DNA from: Streptomyces pseudovenezuelae
Lineage (GTDB): Bacteria; Actinomycetota; Actinomycetes; Streptomycetales; Streptomycetaceae
Direction of reading: 5' to 3'
Assembly: GCF_001513955.1 (NCBI RefSeq)
Contig: NZ_KQ948150.1
Coordinates: forward strand, 186,001-250,000
DNA: 64,000 nt
The notes under the pieces are model-generated. The model did not search any database, was not told where the DNA came from, and worked only from the letters and a program-made list of their open reading frames with translations. Position numbers and translations under genes: made by a program. Shown piece after piece: positions 16,379 through 24,367 of this stretch. Position 1 is the first letter of the stretch. Every line of letters begins with the position of its first letter.

Positions 16379-18182
16379 CCTCTCGCCGTGTGTCCTTCAC
16401 GCTACCGCGAGCGGGCGGGCTGTCAGAGGCCGTCGGGGCCACGGTGTGGCACAGCAGGAGGCAGACGTCGTCGTCCCGTTCGGAGTCGTACAGCAGGGGC
16501 TTGAGCAGGGCGTCCGCGGCGGCGTCCAGGTCCTGTTCCAGCTCGGGGGTGCCCAACGTCTCCAGGGCGCGGGCCAGCCGGCCGATACCGGGGTCGATGC
16601 CCTGCCCCCGCCGTTCGACCAGGCCGTCGGTGTAGAGCACGAGGGACGAGCCGGGGGGCAGGTCGGCCCGGTGATCCTTGTACACGTAGGGCATCGGGAT
16701 CCCCAGCATCACGCCGGGCTTGGCCTCCAGGACCCGTACGGTGCCGTCGGCGGCGCGCACGACGGCGGGCGGGTGACCGGCCGAGGCCCAGAGCACCTCG
16801 GGTTCGCCCGGCCGGAAGCGGGCGATCAGCGCGGTGGCGTACAGGTCCGGCTGGAGATGCCCGAGCATGCGGTGCAGCCGGGTGAGGATCTCGCCGGGGC
16901 CGGCGTTCTCGACGGCGTAGGCGCGCAGGGCCGTGCGCAACTGCCCCATGACGACGGCGGCGTGCAGCCCGTGGCCGGTGACATCCCCTATGACGGCCAG
17001 CAGACTGCCGTCGGGCTGGAGGAAGGCGTCGTACCAGTCGCCGCCGATGTTCATGCCCCAGGTGGCGGGGAGGTAGCGCGCGGCGAGCAGCACGCCCGGC
17101 GGGGTGGGCAGGTCGGTGAGCTGGGCGCGCTGCAGGGCTTCGGCGGTGTTGCGGGACTGCTGGTAGCGATGGGCGTGGTCGAGGGCGACCCCTACGCGGC
17201 GGGCCAGTTCGACCAGCATCACGGAGGTGTCCTCGTCGAAGCGGGGGCCCGGGGCGGTGAGGGTGAGGACGCCCAGCAGGCGCTGTGCGACCAGGGGGAT
17301 GGCCAGCAGCGGCCGCGCAGGGGACAGGGCGGAGGGCGGGAGGTCGTCGACGCCGGGGAGGGTGCCGGGGTGGGCGGCGGCGTGCTGGGGGCGTCCCGTG
17401 CGGGCGGCGGCCACGGCGGCCGCCGAGTGCTCCGGGACGCGGTGTGCGGGCTCGTCGCCGTGGTCCTCGTACTCCTCCTCGTCGAAGAGCCAGACGTCGA
17501 GGCGCTCCGCGTACTCCGGTACCAGCATGTCGGAGAGGCGGCGCAGGATGGCCGTGTGGCTGAGGGACGACGTGATGGCGGCGCTGGCGTCACCGAGGAA
17601 GGTCAGCAGGCGCCGGGCGCGTTCCGCCGCGGTGCGTGCGGTCCGCTCGGCTTCGAGGAGCTCGCGCTGGGCCCGTGCCGCGGCCTCCAGGTCGGCGTGC
17701 AGGGCCAGAACGCCCTGGTTGGTGTGGTGCAGTTCCTCCCGGTGCAGCCGGACCAGGGCCTCCTGCTCGTCGAGGAGGCTCAGTACCGCCGCCGTGTGCT
17801 CGTCCGCGGCCAGCAGGGCGTGCGGCACCGAGGCGGCGGCCCGGCGCCCTTTTCGGGCGGGCAGATGCGGCAGGGAGCAGGTGAGCGAGGGCGCTTCCCC
17901 GTTGTCGTCCCGCGGGCCCGGCTCGCCGTCGCCGGCGGGGTTCAGCGACGCCTCAAGACAGGCGGGCTGACCTGTTTCGGCGGACTGCAGGACGTGCAGC
18001 CGGAGTTCCCACGTACCGCCGAGGCTGAGGCAGTGGCGCAGGCGTGCCGTCAGCGCCGTCAGGAAGCGGGCCCGTTCCAGCGTCGGCGTCCCGCCGTCCG
18101 TGGTGATGCGGTCGACGGCGGCCCGGGCCCGGGCGGCGTCGGCGACCGACGCGATGTTCCAGACGTCAGGGGGTGCGGTCAT
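16356..18182 (-). CDS. GAF-PP2C phosphatase (RsbU-like output phosphatase)
   Basis: 608 aa. The N-terminal 60 residues (DAARARAAVDRITTDGG) are followed by a variable region, a coiled coil (about 120-180, LLDEQEALVRLHREELHH), a GAF domain (about 190-340) and a SpoIIE PP2C domain (about 370-590). The phosphatase core is canonical: GGDWYDAF, GDVTGHGLHAA, ASAGHPPAV, LYTDGLVE and DDDVCLL. ATG 18182 overlaps the upstream kinase/RsbX gene by 17 nt; the long open frame before it is a shadow. As the complete PP2C in the rsbRST operon it is the best candidate for the RsbU role, activated by RsbT released from the stressosome. Confidence 0.87.
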   Translation of the reverse strand: MTAPPDVWNIASVADAARARAAVDRITTDGGTPTLERARFLTALTARLRHCLSLGGTWELRLHVLQSAETGQPACLEASLNPAGDGEPGPRDDNGEAPSLTCSLPHLPARKGRRAAASVPHALLAADEHTAAVLSLLDEQEALVRLHREELHHTNQGVLALHADLEAAARAQRELLEAERTARTAAERARRLLTFLGDASAAITSSLSHTAILRRLSDMLVPEYAERLDVWLFDEEEYEDHGDEPAHRVPEHSAAAVAAARTGRPQHAAAHPGTLPGVDDLPPSALSPARPLLAIPLVAQRLLGVLTLTAPGPRFDEDTSVMLVELARRVGVALDHAHRYQQSRNTAEALQRAQLTDLPTPPGVLLAARYLPATWGMNIGGDWYDAFLQPDGSLLAVIGDVTGHGLHAAVVMGQLRTALRAYAVENAGPGEILTRLHRMLGHLQPDLYATALIARFRPGEPEVLWASAGHPPAVVRAADGTVRVLEAKPGVMLGIPMPYVYKDHRADLPPGSSLVLYTDGLVERRGQGIDPGIGRLARALETLGTPELEQDLDAAADALLKPLLYDSERDDDVCLLLCHTVAPTASDSPPARGSVKDTRREGGFRESL

Positions 18183-19245
18183 GCGGATCCGTCCGGGGTT
18201 CTGGGGCCAGTACGGCCACACTGGCGTCGTCGCGCAGGGGCCGGGCGGCGCTGCCGGCGTCCCTGAGGACGACAGCGGCCACCACGGCCGGGTCGTGGGC
18301 GCCGAGCCGGGGGTCGTCGGGGGGCACCCAGCGGCTGGGGAGCCCGTCGCTGTGCAGGACGAGCAGACTGTCCGGCGTCCAGGCGCTCTCGCGCAGGGGC
18401 ACGGTGGCGGGGAAGTGGGCGCCGACGATTCCGGGGTGCGAGATGAGGGGCTGCCACGCGCCGCCGGTGCGCAGTCTGGCGCCGATGTTGCCCACCCCGG
18501 CGAACGTGAGCATTGCGGTGTCCTCGTCCAGTTGGGCGACGCCGACGGCCGCACCGCGCGTGGCCCGCAGCGCGGTGTGCAGCCGTCGCAGGATCTCGGC
18601 CGGGGGCAGATCGGCGCACCGGCGCAGTTCTTCCACGGCGGCGGTGGACGCGTCGGCTGCCTTGTCCCCGTGGCCGAGCCCGTCCACCAGCATCAGCGTG
18701 ACGCGGGCACCGGAGCGCACCCGGCTGAAGGCGTCCCCGGACTGCTCGGCGTGGGCGAGGGAGGTCGTGATGCCCCCGGCCCGGGTGCCGGGACGGGAAC
18801 TCACGTCCCTGGGGTGAGGGCCGCCCGGCGCTCTCGCCGGGGTGATGCGTGCCACCGCGACGGTGCCCTGGCCCGGTCTGCTGTGCAGGTCGAACTCGCT
18901 GGAGATGCGCCGGCAGGTGCCCAGTCCCGCACCGAGGGAGGAGGAGGCGGCGGTCGTGTGGCCGTCCCGCATCGCCGCGGGGACGTTGTCGATGCCCGGT
19001 CCGTGGTCGACCGAGGCGATCTGCACACAGGGCACGTCCTCGGCGAACGTGTCGGAGAGGGCGGCCAGATTGACCAGGACACGGCCGCCCCCGGCGTGCT
19101 TGACGAGGTTGGTGCCCAGCTCGGTGGCCACCAGCGCCGCGACGGCCGTGGCATGGGCGTCCAGCCCCGCGTGGGCGCAGGCGGCCTCGGCGGCGACGCG
19201 TACGTCCCGCACGCGGGTGCTGTCCTGGACCGGGACGTCCCACAC
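18166..19245 (-). CDS. Fused HATPase anti-sigma kinase and RsbX-like PP2C
   Basis: About 359 aa with two domains. Residues 1-140 are an RsbT/RsbW-type ATPase (N-box ELGTNLVKHAGGG, G1 DHGPGIDN, G2 SLGAGLGTCRR). Residues 155-355 are a small SpoIIE/RsbX-like phosphatase (LMLVDGLGHGDKAADAS, FAGVGNIGARL, LVLHSDGLPSRW, LRDDASVAVL). RsbX dephosphorylates stressosome proteins to reset the system, so this fusion could couple reset and kinase activity. The start is uncertain: GTG 19245 is used, but TTG 19254, overlapping the rsbT stop, is in frame. It lies directly after rsbT, as rsbX-type genes often do. Confidence 0.85.
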   Translation of the reverse strand: MWDVPVQDSTRVRDVRVAAEAACAHAGLDAHATAVAALVATELGTNLVKHAGGGRVLVNLAALSDTFAEDVPCVQIASVDHGPGIDNVPAAMRDGHTTAASSSLGAGLGTCRRISSEFDLHSRPGQGTVAVARITPARAPGGPHPRDVSSRPGTRAGGITTSLAHAEQSGDAFSRVRSGARVTLMLVDGLGHGDKAADASTAAVEELRRCADLPPAEILRRLHTALRATRGAAVGVAQLDEDTAMLTFAGVGNIGARLRTGGAWQPLISHPGIVGAHFPATVPLRESAWTPDSLLVLHSDGLPSRWVPPDDPRLGAHDPAVVAAVVLRDAGSAARPLRDDASVAVLAPEPRTDPHDRTP

Positions 19246-19250
19246 CCTGC

Positions 19251-19697
19251 TCAAGGCGCACCTGTGCGAGGCGCGGGCAGTCCGGAGACCCAGTCGGTGA
19301 TGGTGACGGTGGTGCCCTCGCCGGGCCGGCTGTCGAGAGCGAACTCCCTGACGAGCCGCTTGGCCCCGCTCAGTCCCATGCCCAGGCCGTTTCCGGTGGT
19401 CCAGCCGTCGGTCATGGCGAGATCGACGTCCCCGATGCCCGGGCCCGCGTCGACGAAGGACAGTCGCAGTCCGTGGTGAGCGCCTTCCGCCAGCACCGTC
19501 ATCTCCATGTGTCCGCCGCCGCCGTGGACGAGGGCGTTGCGGGCCAGTTCGCTGGCCGCGGTCACCAGTTTCGTCTGCTGGACCAGGTTGAAGCCGAGGT
19601 CGGCAGCGCTCTGGCGCACCTGTTGGCGTACCCAGGCAAGGTCGGCGTCCGAGCCGATGGGCACGCGCGTGGTCGAGACGATGGGGGCATGCATCAT
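19251..19697 (-). CDS. rsbT: RsbT-like serine/threonine kinase
   Basis: 148 aa HATPase of the RsbT type: N-box ELARNALVHGGGG, G1 DAGPGIGD and G2 GNGLGMGLSGAKRL. RsbT is held by the RsbR-RsbS stressosome, phosphorylates it under stress and is then free to activate a PP2C. ATG 19697 overlaps the rsbS stop by four bases (ATGA), so it is translationally coupled. Order, size and overlap match rsbRST operons. Confidence 0.92.
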   Translation of the reverse strand: MMHAPIVSTTRVPIGSDADLAWVRQQVRQSAADLGFNLVQQTKLVTAASELARNALVHGGGGHMEMTVLAEGAHHGLRLSFVDAGPGIGDVDLAMTDGWTTGNGLGMGLSGAKRLVREFALDSRPGEGTTVTITDWVSGLPAPRTGAP

Positions 19698-20125
19698 GCA
19701 CCCTCTTCCGGGTGTGCGGTCGGAGCAGCCGAGGGTGCGCGGCCCAGCAGGGCCAGGGCTCTCTCGACGTCGAGGGCCGTCCCCAGGCCGGGCAGGGTGA
19801 GCCCCATCTCGACGAGGGTGATGGCCACGGCCGGGCGCATGCCGGCCAGTACGGTCCGCGCGGCCAGCAGGCGCGAGCTCGCGGCGATCTCGGCCAGGAC
19901 TCGGCCGAGGAAGGAGTCGACGATCTCCACGCCGGAGATGTCGATCACGACACCGTTCACCGGCGTGGTACTCGAGGCGATCCGCTGGGAGATGTCGTGC
20001 TGGAGCTGTTCGGCCGCCCCGTCGTGCAGCTCGCCCTGCAGGGTGACCAGCAGGACGTCTCCCAGCGCCAGGACCGGCACCGGGCCCGGCCCCGGGCCGG
20101 AGTGTCTGGCGACGAAGCCGGTCAC
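19694..20125 (-). CDS. rsbS: RsbS-like stressosome STAS protein
   Basis: 143 aa single STAS domain. The phosphorylated-serine region is IDISGVEIVDSFLGR (Ser71), as in RsbS. The first 24 residues are a Pro/Gly-rich strand region (VTGFVARHSGPGPGPVPVL). The start GTG 20125 overlaps the rsbR stop by GTGA. With RsbR it should build the stressosome core that sequesters RsbT. Exactly codons 1-24 are duplicated at 2178-2249. Confidence 0.92.
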   Translation of the reverse strand: MTGFVARHSGPGPGPVPVLALGDVLLVTLQGELHDGAAEQLQHDISQRIASSTTPVNGVVIDISGVEIVDSFLGRVLAEIAASSRLLAARTVLAGMRPAVAITLVEMGLTLPGLGTALDVERALALLGRAPSAAPTAHPEEGA

Positions 20126-21018
20126 CGCTGGCTCGCTCCCGTCGCCGGGCGGGGGGAGACGACGATGCCCTGCTGGGTGAGCGCGTACGCCAACGCGTCG
20201 GCGAGGCGGGCCCGCGTGATGATCGATCCGAGGTCGATGCCGAGGTGGACGATGGTCTGCGCGATGGCGGGACGGATGCCGGAGACGATGCACTCCGCGC
20301 CCATCAGGCGGGCCGCGGCGACCGTCTTCATCAGATGCTGGGCCACGAGCGAGTCCACGGTCGGCACACCGGTGATGTCGAGGATGGCGTACGCGGCCCG
20401 CTGGTCCACGATGGCCTCCAGCAGGCTCTCCATCACCACCTGGCTGCGGGCGCTGTCCAGTGTCCCTATCAGCGGTACGGCCACCACGCCGTCCCACAGA
20501 TTGATGACCGGCGTGGCCACCTCGAGCAGCTGCTGACGCTGGCGCTCGATGAGCTCCTCGCCCGCGCTCACCGTCGTCTCCATGATCACCAGGCGGAGCG
20601 TGGCCGTCAGCACCGCCAGGGCCTGCGCGCACGCGTGGACCCACACGTCGTCGGCGTCCTGGAGCTCGGTCTGCAGCAGTGCGGTCACCGGCTCGCGCAG
20701 ATCCGCGACCTCGCCGGCGATCTGCACGGGCGTGTACCCGGCCCGGGCCCGGGCCGCGGCCATCCGGCCGAGCTGGTCGCGTACAGTGCCGAAACCAGGA
20801 GCGTCGACATCCTCCAGCCGCCCGGAACGGGCCACGTCGGCCAGGGCGTCCACGACGGCCTTGCCCGCCTCGACCGCCTCGTCCCGGGAGACGGTGAAGA
20901 CGGTGCGGAACAGGGCGGCGTCCGCCCATCGCTGGCCGATCTGCTCACGGCGCCGCTCCAGGAAGGCGCCCAGCTCCTTCGCTGTGTCGGGGGCCGTGTC
21001 GTGCTCCGCCACCTGCAT
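20122..21018 (-). CDS. rsbR: RsbR-like stressosome co-antagonist
   Basis: 298 aa. The N-terminal helical sensor domain (about 1-150, LGAFLERRREQIGQRWADA, then YTPVQIAGEVADLREPVTALL) resembles RsbR/RsbRD N-termini rather than a globin. A linker (ELIERQRQQLLEVATPVINLWDG) leads to a STAS domain with AILDITGVPTVDSLVAQHLM. The site that is Thr171 in Bacillus appears as threonine in DITG, while VDS has serine. ATG 21018 is the first gene of a six-gene minus-strand operon. The input signal is not readable. Confidence 0.9.
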   Translation of the reverse strand: MQVAEHDTAPDTAKELGAFLERRREQIGQRWADAALFRTVFTVSRDEAVEAGKAVVDALADVARSGRLEDVDAPGFGTVRDQLGRMAAARARAGYTPVQIAGEVADLREPVTALLQTELQDADDVWVHACAQALAVLTATLRLVIMETTVSAGEELIERQRQQLLEVATPVINLWDGVVAVPLIGTLDSARSQVVMESLLEAIVDQRAAYAILDITGVPTVDSLVAQHLMKTVAAARLMGAECIVSGIRPAIAQTIVHLGIDLGSIITRARLADALAYALTQQGIVVSPRPATGASQR

Positions 21019-21068
21019 CGTCTCCTTGTCTGCGAGGCCGTCCGGCCCGCCGAGCGGTCAGGCCACGT

Positions 21069-21081
21069 GGCAATTATTGCC
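21069..21081. promoter_or_regulatory. AT-centred palindrome upstream of rsbR
   Basis: GGCAATTATTGCC is a perfect 13-nt palindrome 50 nt before rsbR, overlapping a second repeat TTGCC-N4-GGCAA (21078-21091). AT-rich palindromes are rare in this GC-rich DNA, so this is a plausible operator or promoter element for the stressosome operon. A related TTGCCG-N15-CGGCAA lies at 23060-23086. Confidence 0.45.
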
Positions 21082-21143
21082 GCATGGCAAACGTTAACGT
21101 GTACGTGTGCGACGGACAACATGCCCTCTCCGCCGCCCGCAGC

Positions 21144-22316
21144 TCAGTCCGCCTGCGGTCTGCCGTGCCAGTCCAGACACACGATCAGCGCGTCGTCGTC
21201 CGGGATCGCCTCACCGCGGTGGCCGGTCAGCTCCCGCAGGATGGCGCGCGGCACCTCAGCGGCGGGCAGCAGGCGCGTGGAGTGGATGGCCCGGGCGAGA
21301 GCCGCTTCCCCGTACGCCTCGCCCCTGGGGGAGGCCACGGCGTGGACTCCGTCGCTGACGAAGATCAGCCGGTCGCCGGGCTCCGCGTGGAAGTCCTGCG
21401 CGATGTAGTCGGTCTCCTCGAACATCCCCAGCGGAAGCTGGGCGTCGAAGTCGACCCGTTCCACCGTGCCGCCGCGCAGCCGCAGCAGCTGGGGGGAGCC
21501 GGCGTCCACGACGCCGGCCCGGCCGGTGGCCAGGTCGAAGTCGAACATCAGGACCGACAGATAGCTGCGCCCCCGGTAGTGGGCGTAGACGGCCTGGTCG
21601 GCCAGGGCCGCCTGGTCGGCGATGGACAGGCCGGCGCGCCGGGCGTTGCGCAGCGCGTTGATGGCCAGGTTCGTCAGCAGCGACGCCTCTATGCCCTCGC
21701 CCATGCCGTTGGTGACGTACAGCATCAGGTGGTCGGCGGTGGCGGACCAGTCGAAGTTGTCGCCGTAGATCGCGTAGGCAGGCTCCAGCTGGGCCCCCAG
21801 TTCGTACTCGGGGCGGGAGCAGGCGCGCCCGGGGAGCAGTTGCCACTGCATCTCGGCGGCCAGGGTCAGCCGGTCCTTGCGCCGCGCCTGGAGGTAGAGG
21901 TCGGTGTCGCGCTCCGCCACGACCAGCTCGTGTCCCAGTACGCCGGCGACGTCGGTCAGTTCGGACTCCCACCGCCGGGTGGCCTCGCTGTCGGACAGGG
22001 TCACCGACAGCACGCCGAGGCGGTCGCCGCGCACGCTGACCGGCAGATGCAGACGCGTCCGCCCGTCGGGCTCCTCCTCCCGGTACGGCTTCTGCGAGCC
22101 GAAGGCCCGGCCGGCCGGAGTGCTGTGCACCGACACCGGCTCCAGAGTGTGCGGCAGCACCGACACCGGCTGGAGCACCGTCAGGCTGTAGTCGGCCATG
22201 AACAGCTCTACGTCCTCAGCGCTGTACTGCTCGATCAGCACCGTGCGGACGGCGTCGAGCAACTCGTGGGGGGCCGCTGTGCGCAAGGCGCGTTCAGCGG
22301 CCAGAAATCTCTTCAT
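21144..22316 (-). CDS. GAF-like/PP2C paralogue with an altered metal motif
   Basis: 390 aa, clearly paralogous to the PP2C at 15191 over its whole length (VELFMADYSLTVLQPVSVLPH; LAAEMQWQLLPGRA; ADQAVYAHYRGRSYLS). GDNFDW and the C-terminal DDDALIV are kept, but the Asp of the second metal motif is Asn (VTNGMGEG). The start is ATG 22316; the upstream in-frame extension is not conserved and the ribosome site is weak. It lies 125 nt before rsbR on the same strand and diverges from a MarR gene. The Asn may reduce catalysis, making a sensor or decoy rather than a full phosphatase. Confidence 0.83.
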   Translation of the reverse strand: MKRFLAAERALRTAAPHELLDAVRTVLIEQYSAEDVELFMADYSLTVLQPVSVLPHTLEPVSVHSTPAGRAFGSQKPYREEEPDGRTRLHLPVSVRGDRLGVLSVTLSDSEATRRWESELTDVAGVLGHELVVAERDTDLYLQARRKDRLTLAAEMQWQLLPGRACSRPEYELGAQLEPAYAIYGDNFDWSATADHLMLYVTNGMGEGIEASLLTNLAINALRNARRAGLSIADQAALADQAVYAHYRGRSYLSVLMFDFDLATGRAGVVDAGSPQLLRLRGGTVERVDFDAQLPLGMFEETDYIAQDFHAEPGDRLIFVSDGVHAVASPRGEAYGEAALARAIHSTRLLPAAEVPRAILRELTGHRGEAIPDDDALIVCLDWHGRPQAD

Positions 22317-22401
22317 AGGGGAAAAACACCTGTCCTTCGCCGGACGACGTACGGGCTCACTAGTGGGGTCGGCTCGCTGCGATCGTCCCGGTCCTGTGTG
22401 G

Positions 22402-22417
22402 TAGGCGCATGCGCCTA
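22402..22417. promoter_or_regulatory. 16-bp perfect palindrome in the PP2C/MarR divergent promoter
   Basis: TAGGCGCATGCGCCTA sits between the divergent PP2C (start 22316) and MarR (start 22458) genes, about 40 nt before marR. Position and symmetry fit a MarR auto-operator controlling both genes. Confidence 0.6.
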
Positions 22418-22457
22418 GTACGCTGACAGGCACCCCAGTGCCTGCGAGAGTGTGATC

Positions 22458-22934
22458 GTGACTGCCTTCCGCCGCTCAGAGCCTGATGAGGTCGCCCGCG
22501 TGACCACCACGGCCGTCGAGCTGCTGGAGGTCGTCTGGGGCCGGGCCTCGACCGCGCCCACCTCCGCGTCGCAGCTTCGGGTGCTGTACATCCTGGAGCA
22601 CCACGACGGCATCAACCTGCGCACCCTCGCCGAGTCCCTGGCCTCGACCCCGCCGTCCACCAGTCGGCTGTGCGACCGGCTGGTGGCGGCCGGGTTCGTC
22701 GAGCGGGTCGTGAGCGCGGAGAACAGGCGTGAGGTGCGGCTGCACCTCAGTGGCCGGGGTCGTGCCTTCCTCGTCGACCTGCGTGCCCGCAGGGAGAGGG
22801 AGTTGCAGACCGTCCTGGCGGACATGTCCGCCGCCGAGCGGGTCGCGCTGCTGGAAGGCCTGGAGGCGTTCTGTGCCGCCGCGGCGGCACAGACGCAGGA
22901 CGACGCGGCGGGCTCGGGCAGCCGGACCGCCTGA
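22458..22934 (+). CDS. MarR-family regulator (copy 2)
   Basis: 158 aa. The winged helix includes QLRVLYILEHHDGINLRTL, the recognition helix STSRLCDRLVAAGFVERVV and the wing RREVRLHLSGRG. It aligns with the MarR at 14678 through the HTH and dimerisation helix (SRLCDRL shared exactly). GTG 22458 is chosen because GAGAG is 7 nt upstream; GTG 22452 is too close. It is divergent from the paralogous PP2C at 21144, with a 16-bp palindrome in the shared promoter, so it probably represses itself and that phosphatase. Confidence 0.88.
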   Translation: MTAFRRSEPDEVARVTTTAVELLEVVWGRASTAPTSASQLRVLYILEHHDGINLRTLAESLASTPPSTSRLCDRLVAAGFVERVVSAENRREVRLHLSGRGRAFLVDLRARRERELQTVLADMSAAERVALLEGLEAFCAAAAAQTQDDAAGSGSRTA

Positions 22935-23249
22935 ACCGCCGACCGCACCGTCGGCGTCTTCGTCATCTCTCTACGCGCGTGACCAGCACGCGGAGTGGTC
23001 TCCGCCCACCGGAGCATTCCAGGTCCTTCCCCATACGGCCGACGCGGCTACAGTGTTGCTTGCCGGCATTTGTTGTCAAACGGCAACAGTGCGTCTGACG
23101 TCCTTACCTGAACTCGGTTACCCCGTCGCGCCGAGTTGTGCGGGGGGTGTGCCGTATGTCTCTCGATCGAGGGACACCGTGCATGGGCGCGGCCATCCGG
23201 GGAACCCTCACTTGTTCTTCCCCTGGGACCGCCGCTTCGGTTGCGGTTC
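22935..23249. other. Convergent intergenic region without a gene
   Basis: Between marR (plus) and the secreted propeller gene (minus) I see no coding sequence. The only structure is TTGCCG-N15-CGGCAA (23060-23086), similar in half-site to the repeat before rsbR. Confidence 0.5.
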
Positions 23250-24365
23250 TCAGCCGAAGCGCAGGACGCGCGGGGCGAACGTGCCTTCGGGGCCGTCGGC
23301 GCGGCCGACCGACCACACCGTCTCCGTGCCCGGTACCGGCGCCAGCCGCAGCGTCCGGGACTCTCCCTCTCCGGCCACCGCCGGTTCGCCGTACTCGGTG
23401 AACGACTGCCCGTTCCAGGCGAGGAAGTCCGGCCCGGGGACGAGGGGCGGGGTGCTGCCCGGCGGGCCCCATTTCTGCGAGCGGGCGACCGCGACCCAGG
23501 CCAGCTCTCCCAACGAGGAGGCCGCCAGCGAACTGACCGAACCGAAGTCGGCGGGCACGGGCACCCGGTTCCAGGTCTGTCCGTCGAAGCGGACCAGCAG
23601 CGGGGGAATCGGCCTTCCCGGGGGGCCGCCGACGAACCCGGCCGTGCCACCCGCCCACACCTCGGTCGCGGAGACCGCCAGCACACTCCCCACGGCCGAC
23701 CGCGGGAAGCCGTCCACGATCGTCTGCTGCCACGCCTGCCCGTTCCAGTGGGAGACGGCCGCACCCGAGTCGGTGGCGCCCGCCGCCCAGACGTCGTCGG
23801 CGGCCTTGATGTGCAGGCCGTACACCGATCCCGGCGGCACGGGCACCTCCTGCCAGCGGTTCCCGTCCCGGCGCAGCAGGACCTGGTTGCCGTCCCGCGA
23901 ACCGATCAGCCAGGCCTCACCGCCGCCGGCGACGACCTGGGCCAGCGCCACGCCGGCCGGCGGCCGGCTCGCGGACCAGGCGGTCCCGTCGAAGCGGAGC
24001 AGGCGGGCGCCGCCCGCCGCGTCACGGCCGACCGCCCAGACCGCGGTGGGTGAGGTCGCGGCGACGGACAGCAGTTCACCCTGCCAGCCGATCCCGGGCA
24101 GGATCTGGTCGTGCCACGCGGTTCCGTCCCAGCGCAGCACCAGCGGGAAACCGGGCGCCTCGCGACCGACGGCGTCGGCGCCCACCGCCCACGCCCGGTC
24201 GGGGCCGAACGCCACGGCCTCGTTCAGCGCGGCCTGGGGGCGTACCGGGTCCGGGACCGGCACGTGGTGCCAGGACGAGGGGTCCGTCGCGGCCCTCGCT
24301 GCCGTCAGGGCGGTGAGGAGGGTCAGGACGACAGCGAGGGCCGCGACGAGCAGTCTGCGTGGCAT
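23250..24365 (-). CDS. Secreted beta-propeller-like protein
   Basis: 371 aa. The signal peptide (MPRRLLVAALAVVLTLLTALTAARA) ends near residue 26. The rest consists of about six repeats of the form AWAVG...LLRFDGTAW (at about 58, 108, 153, 190, 236 and 355), a pattern of beta-propeller blades. No catalytic motif is seen. It follows the related secreted gene at 24368 by two bases and must be co-transcribed. Function unknown; a surface-exposed binding or scaffold role is plausible. Confidence 0.75.
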   Translation of the reverse strand: MPRRLLVAALAVVLTLLTALTAARAATDPSSWHHVPVPDPVRPQAALNEAVAFGPDRAWAVGADAVGREAPGFPLVLRWDGTAWHDQILPGIGWQGELLSVAATSPTAVWAVGRDAAGGARLLRFDGTAWSASRPPAGVALAQVVAGGGEAWLIGSRDGNQVLLRRDGNRWQEVPVPPGSVYGLHIKAADDVWAAGATDSGAAVSHWNGQAWQQTIVDGFPRSAVGSVLAVSATEVWAGGTAGFVGGPPGRPIPPLLVRFDGQTWNRVPVPADFGSVSSLAASSLGELAWVAVARSQKWGPPGSTPPLVPGPDFLAWNGQSFTEYGEPAVAGEGESRTLRLAPVPGTETVWSVGRADGPEGTFAPRVLRFG

Positions 24366-24367
24366 GG

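Noticed and set aside
15191..22316. The stressosome block as a sigma-B operon
   Set aside because: No sigma factor (region 2/4 motifs) or standalone RsbW is encoded, so it cannot be called a complete sigB operon.
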